Source of the DNA: Deltaproteobacteria bacterium
Lineage (GTDB): Bacteria > Myxococcota_C > UBA6777
NCBI GenBank assembly: GCA_002731275.1
Contig: PCBK01000133.1
Span: 50,183 to 114,182, forward strand
DNA: 64,000 nt
Direction of reading: 5' to 3'
Positions 60,775-64,000 of this stretch are shown here, piece after piece; the first letter of the stretch is position 1; each line of letters begins with the position of its first letter. The notes beneath the pieces are model-generated. The model saw nothing but the letters and a program-made list of their open reading frames with translations, was not told the DNA's origin and did not search any database. The translations under genes and the position numbers were made by a program.

Positions 60775-61470
60775 TTGGCGGAACATACATTCGAAGGCTT
60801 TACACCTGAGCTTGTCGACTTTCTAGAAGATTTGATGGATCACAACAACCGCGAGTGGTTTCACGAACACAAAGATCTCTACGAGGTCGACGTGCGTGGA
60901 CCTGCGTTGTCCTTTATCCGGGCGATCAAGCCACATCTACACGAACTCTCCCCTCACTTTCTCGCGAGTGACAAGAAAGTCGGGGGTTCCTTGATGCGTA
61001 TCCATCGAGATGTCCGCTTTGGGAAAAATAAAAAACCGTACAAGACCAACGTCGGGATTCAATTTCGTCACGATATGGGGAAAGATATCCACGCGCCTGG
61101 TTTTTACGTGCATATCAGCCCTTCGTCTTCGTTTGTTGGCGTTGGGATGTGGCGGCCTGATGGACCTACACTCCGAAAGGTCCGTGACGCGATCGTCGAA
61201 TACACAGAAGATTGGCTCGCCGTCCGTGACGACCCGACTTTTACGGAGTATTTTCGCCTCGATGGTGACTCGCTGAAGCGTGCCCCAAGGGGTTTTGACA
61301 AAGACCACGAGTGCATTGATGATCTCAAGCGAAAGAGTTTTATCGCCTTACAAGAGCTCGATGAAGAAGAGTTGTACGAAGATGATTTTGTCGAGAAGGT
61401 GATGGCTTCATTTTGGGCCTCAGCGCCATTTATGCAGTTTCTATGTAAGGCGATTGGTGTCGCCTTTTGA
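60775..61470 (+). CDS. DUF2461 family protein
   Basis: A 231-residue protein of the DUF2461 (TIGR02453) family. Features are FEGFTPELVDFLEDLMDHNNREWF at the N-terminus, the SLMRIHRDVRFGKNKKPYKTNVG core, GFYVHISPSSSFVGVGMW and LKRAPRGFDKDH. These proteins are cytoplasmic and of unknown biochemical role. No ATG is available; TTG at 60775 lies six bases after GGGAGG and gives MAEHTFEGF. It overlaps nothing and is followed by the beta-helix lipoprotein gene 20 bases later. Confidence 0.88.
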   Translation: MAEHTFEGFTPELVDFLEDLMDHNNREWFHEHKDLYEVDVRGPALSFIRAIKPHLHELSPHFLASDKKVGGSLMRIHRDVRFGKNKKPYKTNVGIQFRHDMGKDIHAPGFYVHISPSSSFVGVGMWRPDGPTLRKVRDAIVEYTEDWLAVRDDPTFTEYFRLDGDSLKRAPRGFDKDHECIDDLKRKSFIALQELDEEELYEDDFVEKVMASFWASAPFMQFLCKAIGVAF

Positions 61471-61490
61471 TTTCCAAACAGGAGTTAGTG

Positions 61491-63236
61491 ATGGATACGA
61501 TACGAGCAGGATGCTTGGTAGGGTGTTTCTTCTTCCTTCTCTCCTCATGGGGTGGATGCGCTCCGTCGACCTCGCCGTCTGAGACACAGCAAGAGTCCAC
61601 ACAAGACGCGACAACCCACACAGAACCGACAAATACACCAGACGTGATTGTGCAAGAAGGCTCCACCGACAACGCGAAGGGACTCGAACAGGTCGTTGTG
61701 CCTGACACGCCGTCTGCCGACAAGCGTGTACGTGATCAAGCTCCCATTGAAGCGCCGCCCAAAGAGCAAGTGGTCGTGCCTGAACAACCTCCCACACCAA
61801 AGACGCCCTGTCAGGTCCCAAAGATCGAGGTCGACACATCGACACCAGCGCAGGTCGTGGGCAATGGGACACCGCAAAGCTGTGACGAGGCGGCGTTGCG
61901 CAAGGCCATCTCATCCGGAGGGATCATCACATTCCGTTGTGGCGCAGCACAACACACCATCCGTCTGCAAAGTGAGCTGAAGGTCACAAAAGACACTGTC
62001 CTCGATGGAGGCGGTAACATCACCCTTGATGGGAACAAGAAGACGCGGATCTTACACGTCGCGTCCTCCTTCGAGAAGTTGACGCCAAAAGTGACTGTAC
62101 AACACCTGACCTTCATCAATGGAAAGACGACAGCACCTGCGAATACCAAAGACACGGACAAAGGCGGGGCTGCGATCTATCGTTTGGGTGGGACACTCCA
62201 CATCTATGGATGTACATTCCGCGACAACGTCGGACCGGTGACAGGACAGGATGTCGCAGGTGGCGCTGTGTATGCGATCGGGAAAGGACCGCTTGTGATC
62301 GCAGAGAGTACCTTCACAAACAACCGCTGTAGTAGTGGTGGCGCGATCGGGAACCTTCATAATGATCTGCAACTCGTCAACAGCGTCGTCACAGGTAACG
62401 AAGCCACTGGGAGCGGTGGGAATCCTGGAAACGGCGGAAACGGCGGGGGGATTTATATGGATGGTGTGGGCAATGAGCTGCTGCTGTGTGGGGTCACGCT
62501 CTCGCAAAACAAAGGGAAGGCGTTTGGGGGCGGTGTTTTCAGGGTGTCCAACCGTGAGATGCCTGTCACCAAGATCGAATACTCCTCCATCGAAAAGAAT
62601 ACACTGACAGAAAAGACCCAAGGATTGGGAGGTGGTCTGTACTTGCAGGGGAACACTGTGACGATCAAGGCGAGCTTGATTGCACATAACAGCTCCCGTG
62701 GTGCCGGTGGGATCTTCTTTGGTCCGCGCTCCTCTATCGAGATGGAGAACGTGACGATCGCACACAACACCGCGACGATGTCTCTTGGTGGTGGACTCTC
62801 CGCTGGAAACGATATCACAGGTTCATTCAAGCACGTGACGTTTGCGAATAACGCGGCACCTGGGGCCCAATCTTTCGCGGCGGCGATGACTGGTGGCAAA
62901 CTCTTGACTATCAAAAACTCCCTCTTTGTCGGTCATACTGCCGGGAACAAGTGGGTTGATTTGACGTGTCGGGAGACGATGAAAGACGGTGGGGGGAATA
63001 TTCAGTGGCCCAAACAGCGCACAAGTGGACAGGATGATAAGCCTTGTACTCCCAACATCACCTTCGCAAATGTGGCCGTTGGAGGGCTCAAAGACAACGG
63101 TGGTCCGACGAAGACGATGCTCCCTTCTGGGGGAGGTGGAGCGCTTCAAAAGGGAAGCGGTTGTGCTGCGACAGACCAACGTGGTCAGCCTCGCAAAAAG
63201 AATGGCTGCACCATCGGAGCGGTCGAACTTCCGTAA
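61491..63236 (+). CDS. Lipoprotein with right-handed beta-helix (choice-of-anchor-Q-like)
   Basis: A 581-residue surface lipoprotein. The lipobox is SSWGGC (about Cys23), followed by a Pro/Thr/Asp-rich linker. Residues about 140-560 form a right-handed parallel beta-helix with repeating rungs (VTVQHLTFINGK, GTLHIYGCTFRDN, GPLVIAESTFTNNRC, SSIEMENVTIAHN, GSFKHVTFANNA). The C-terminus QPRKKNGCTIGAVEL matches the choice-of-anchor-Q signature (DQRG.PR....CDIGAvE). Probably binds or cuts a polysaccharide, or is structural. GGAG lies six bases before the ATG. Confidence 0.8.
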   Translation: MDTIRAGCLVGCFFFLLSSWGGCAPSTSPSETQQESTQDATTHTEPTNTPDVIVQEGSTDNAKGLEQVVVPDTPSADKRVRDQAPIEAPPKEQVVVPEQPPTPKTPCQVPKIEVDTSTPAQVVGNGTPQSCDEAALRKAISSGGIITFRCGAAQHTIRLQSELKVTKDTVLDGGGNITLDGNKKTRILHVASSFEKLTPKVTVQHLTFINGKTTAPANTKDTDKGGAAIYRLGGTLHIYGCTFRDNVGPVTGQDVAGGAVYAIGKGPLVIAESTFTNNRCSSGGAIGNLHNDLQLVNSVVTGNEATGSGGNPGNGGNGGGIYMDGVGNELLLCGVTLSQNKGKAFGGGVFRVSNREMPVTKIEYSSIEKNTLTEKTQGLGGGLYLQGNTVTIKASLIAHNSSRGAGGIFFGPRSSIEMENVTIAHNTATMSLGGGLSAGNDITGSFKHVTFANNAAPGAQSFAAAMTGGKLLTIKNSLFVGHTAGNKWVDLTCRETMKDGGGNIQWPKQRTSGQDDKPCTPNITFANVAVGGLKDNGGPTKTMLPSGGGGALQKGSGCAATDQRGQPRKKNGCTIGAVELP

Positions 63237-63242
63237 GGGGAT

Positions 63243-63839
63243 TTATTTGGTGAAGGGGTAACCTGCTGATTTCCAGGCGGAGAATCCGCCGAGCATGTTG
63301 TACGCAATCTGAAATCCAAGTTCTTTCATGATACCAAGGGCGCTGCTGCTACGTCCACCGACGGCACAATACACGAGATAGCGTTTGTTTTTGTCGAGCG
63401 CGTTCATCTTCCCTTTGAAGGTCGCGCCGTAGTAGTCGATGTTGATGGCGTTGTAAAGATGTCCACCATTGAATTCACTAGAGGTGCGTACATCGATGAT
63501 CACGAGGTCTTTGTCTGTCTCGATCAGCGTTTTGGCTTCTTGGATGGTGACGTTTTTGTGTACAGGGGTTACTTTCTCGTCAGGGGTGACGTTGACTCTC
63601 TTCTCCACGGTTGGTTCGGGAGCTGACGTATCTGGTGTGGTCTCTTCTTGTGTGGAGGCATCTGTCACAGCTGGGGTGTCTGGTTGACTTGTTTCCCCGG
63701 CGTCTTCAGCTTTGGGTTCTTGTTGTGGGGATTCTGTGATGCGCTCTGTTTTCGTCTCTTCTACTTTTTCATCGGCTTTGTTGTTGTCTCCACACGCGAG
63801 GAAGAACAACAAACCAAAGCACCAAAGATATCGAACCAT
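63243..63839 (-). CDS. Rhodanese-domain lipoprotein
   Basis: A 198-residue protein. The lipobox FFLAC (about Cys16) anchors it. A Glu/Pro/Thr/Asp-rich linker leads to a C-terminal rhodanese-like domain (about 95-195): VTIQEAKTLIETDKDLVIIDVRTSSEFNGGHLYNA, catalytic Cys in YLVYCAVGGRSS, and the usual LGGFSAWKSAGYP end. Both active-site loop features are intact, so persulphide transfer in the envelope is plausible. The ATG at 63839 has GGGAG upstream. It converges on the beta-helix gene with a 6-base gap. Confidence 0.88.
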   Translation of the reverse strand: MVRYLWCFGLLFFLACGDNNKADEKVEETKTERITESPQQEPKAEDAGETSQPDTPAVTDASTQEETTPDTSAPEPTVEKRVNVTPDEKVTPVHKNVTIQEAKTLIETDKDLVIIDVRTSSEFNGGHLYNAINIDYYGATFKGKMNALDKNKRYLVYCAVGGRSSSALGIMKELGFQIAYNMLGGFSAWKSAGYPFTK

Positions 63840-63984
63840 TTTTCTGCTCCCTGGGTACATGCCACGAATCATCGTACGATGGAACAAGCTCCATCTGTTG
63901 GCCTAGGGCGTGTCTGCAAACTACCGATTGTGCTAAAATACCCTCCAACCGGGCCCTCTAACGCTTAAATTACTCGGCCCGGAC

Positions 63985-64000
63985 GGAGGTTTAAGTATGA
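63985..64000 (+). other. Ribosome site and ATG of a gene running off the window
   Basis: GGAGG at 63985-63989 lies seven bases before an ATG at 63997. The coding part is outside the window, so nothing can be said of the product. The stretch 63888-63984 would hold its promoter and that of the divergent rhodanese gene. Confidence 0.4.

Overview
The window looks like a chromosomal stretch from a deltaproteobacterial, most likely Myxococcota, genome of moderate G+C. The grounds are the many lipoproteins and Cys-rich secreted proteins, a Hanks-type kinase with a myxobacterial-style Cys-rich tail, a PEGA-domain protein, a MYXO-CTERM-like sorting tail on a DUF362 protein, and the mix of GGDEF, cyclase and histidine kinase signalling genes. 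No rRNA, tRNA or CRISPR array was seen. The species is inference.

Layout. Bases 1-6.9 kb hold ordinary genes: a partial glutamate synthase large subunit (TTG start, minus strand), a SnoaL-like protein, an AraC-type regulator and a YaiI/UPF0178 protein. A cluster of palindromes and short repeats follows at 6.9-7.07 kb. From about 7.1 to 29.4 kb lies a defence island. Its left arm (minus strand) encodes a membrane protein with two putative effector-associated domains (EADs), ankyrin repeats and a protein-glutaminase-like domain; a trypsin-like protease fused to a NUC1-type nuclease; and an unrecognised 253-residue protein. A repeat-rich, roughly 940-base divergent region separates it from the right arm (plus strand). 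There lie an EAD1-V8-like protease, a 924-residue EAD-LRR-EAD1-TIR-SAVED protein, a complete type III-B cmr1-cmr2-cmr3-cmr4-cmr5-cmr6 operon, a STAND NTPase with pentapeptide repeats, and a DUF6602 PD-(D/E)XK-like nuclease. A decayed transposase remnant (29.48-29.74 kb) lies at the right edge.

Proposed logic of the island (inference). Target RNA binding by the Cmr complex would switch on the Cas10 palm (GGDD intact, HD nuclease domain absent) to make a cyclic oligonucleotide. The SAVED domain would sense it and switch on the TIR NADase. Matching EADs would recruit the separate protease and the glutaminase-like protein. This would be a CRISPR-triggered effector network rather than a single effector. 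No cas6, cas1, cas2 or array is in the window, so crRNAs must come from elsewhere.

From 29.8 to 39.3 kb are secreted and envelope proteins (basic and Cys-rich proteins, lipoproteins, a c-type cytochrome lipoprotein, an outer-membrane-like protein), a Ser/Thr kinase with a PEGA partner, and a protein with a repeated GRVTNPW tail. From 39.3 to 47.7 kb is a signalling block: a two-domain cyclase-AAA-TPR protein resembling soluble adenylyl cyclase, an Hpt-REC-GGDEF-REC protein, and a hybrid histidine kinase with a stand-alone receiver. From 48 to 64 kb are housekeeping and envelope genes: O6-alkylguanine repair, CopA copper ATPase, HEAT-cytochrome c, glutathionyl-hydroquinone reductase, a receiver protein, an EI24/CysZ-like membrane protein, Tpx, a palindrome-rich intergenic region, DUF362, CBS, DUF2461, a beta-helix lipoprotein and a rhodanese lipoprotein.
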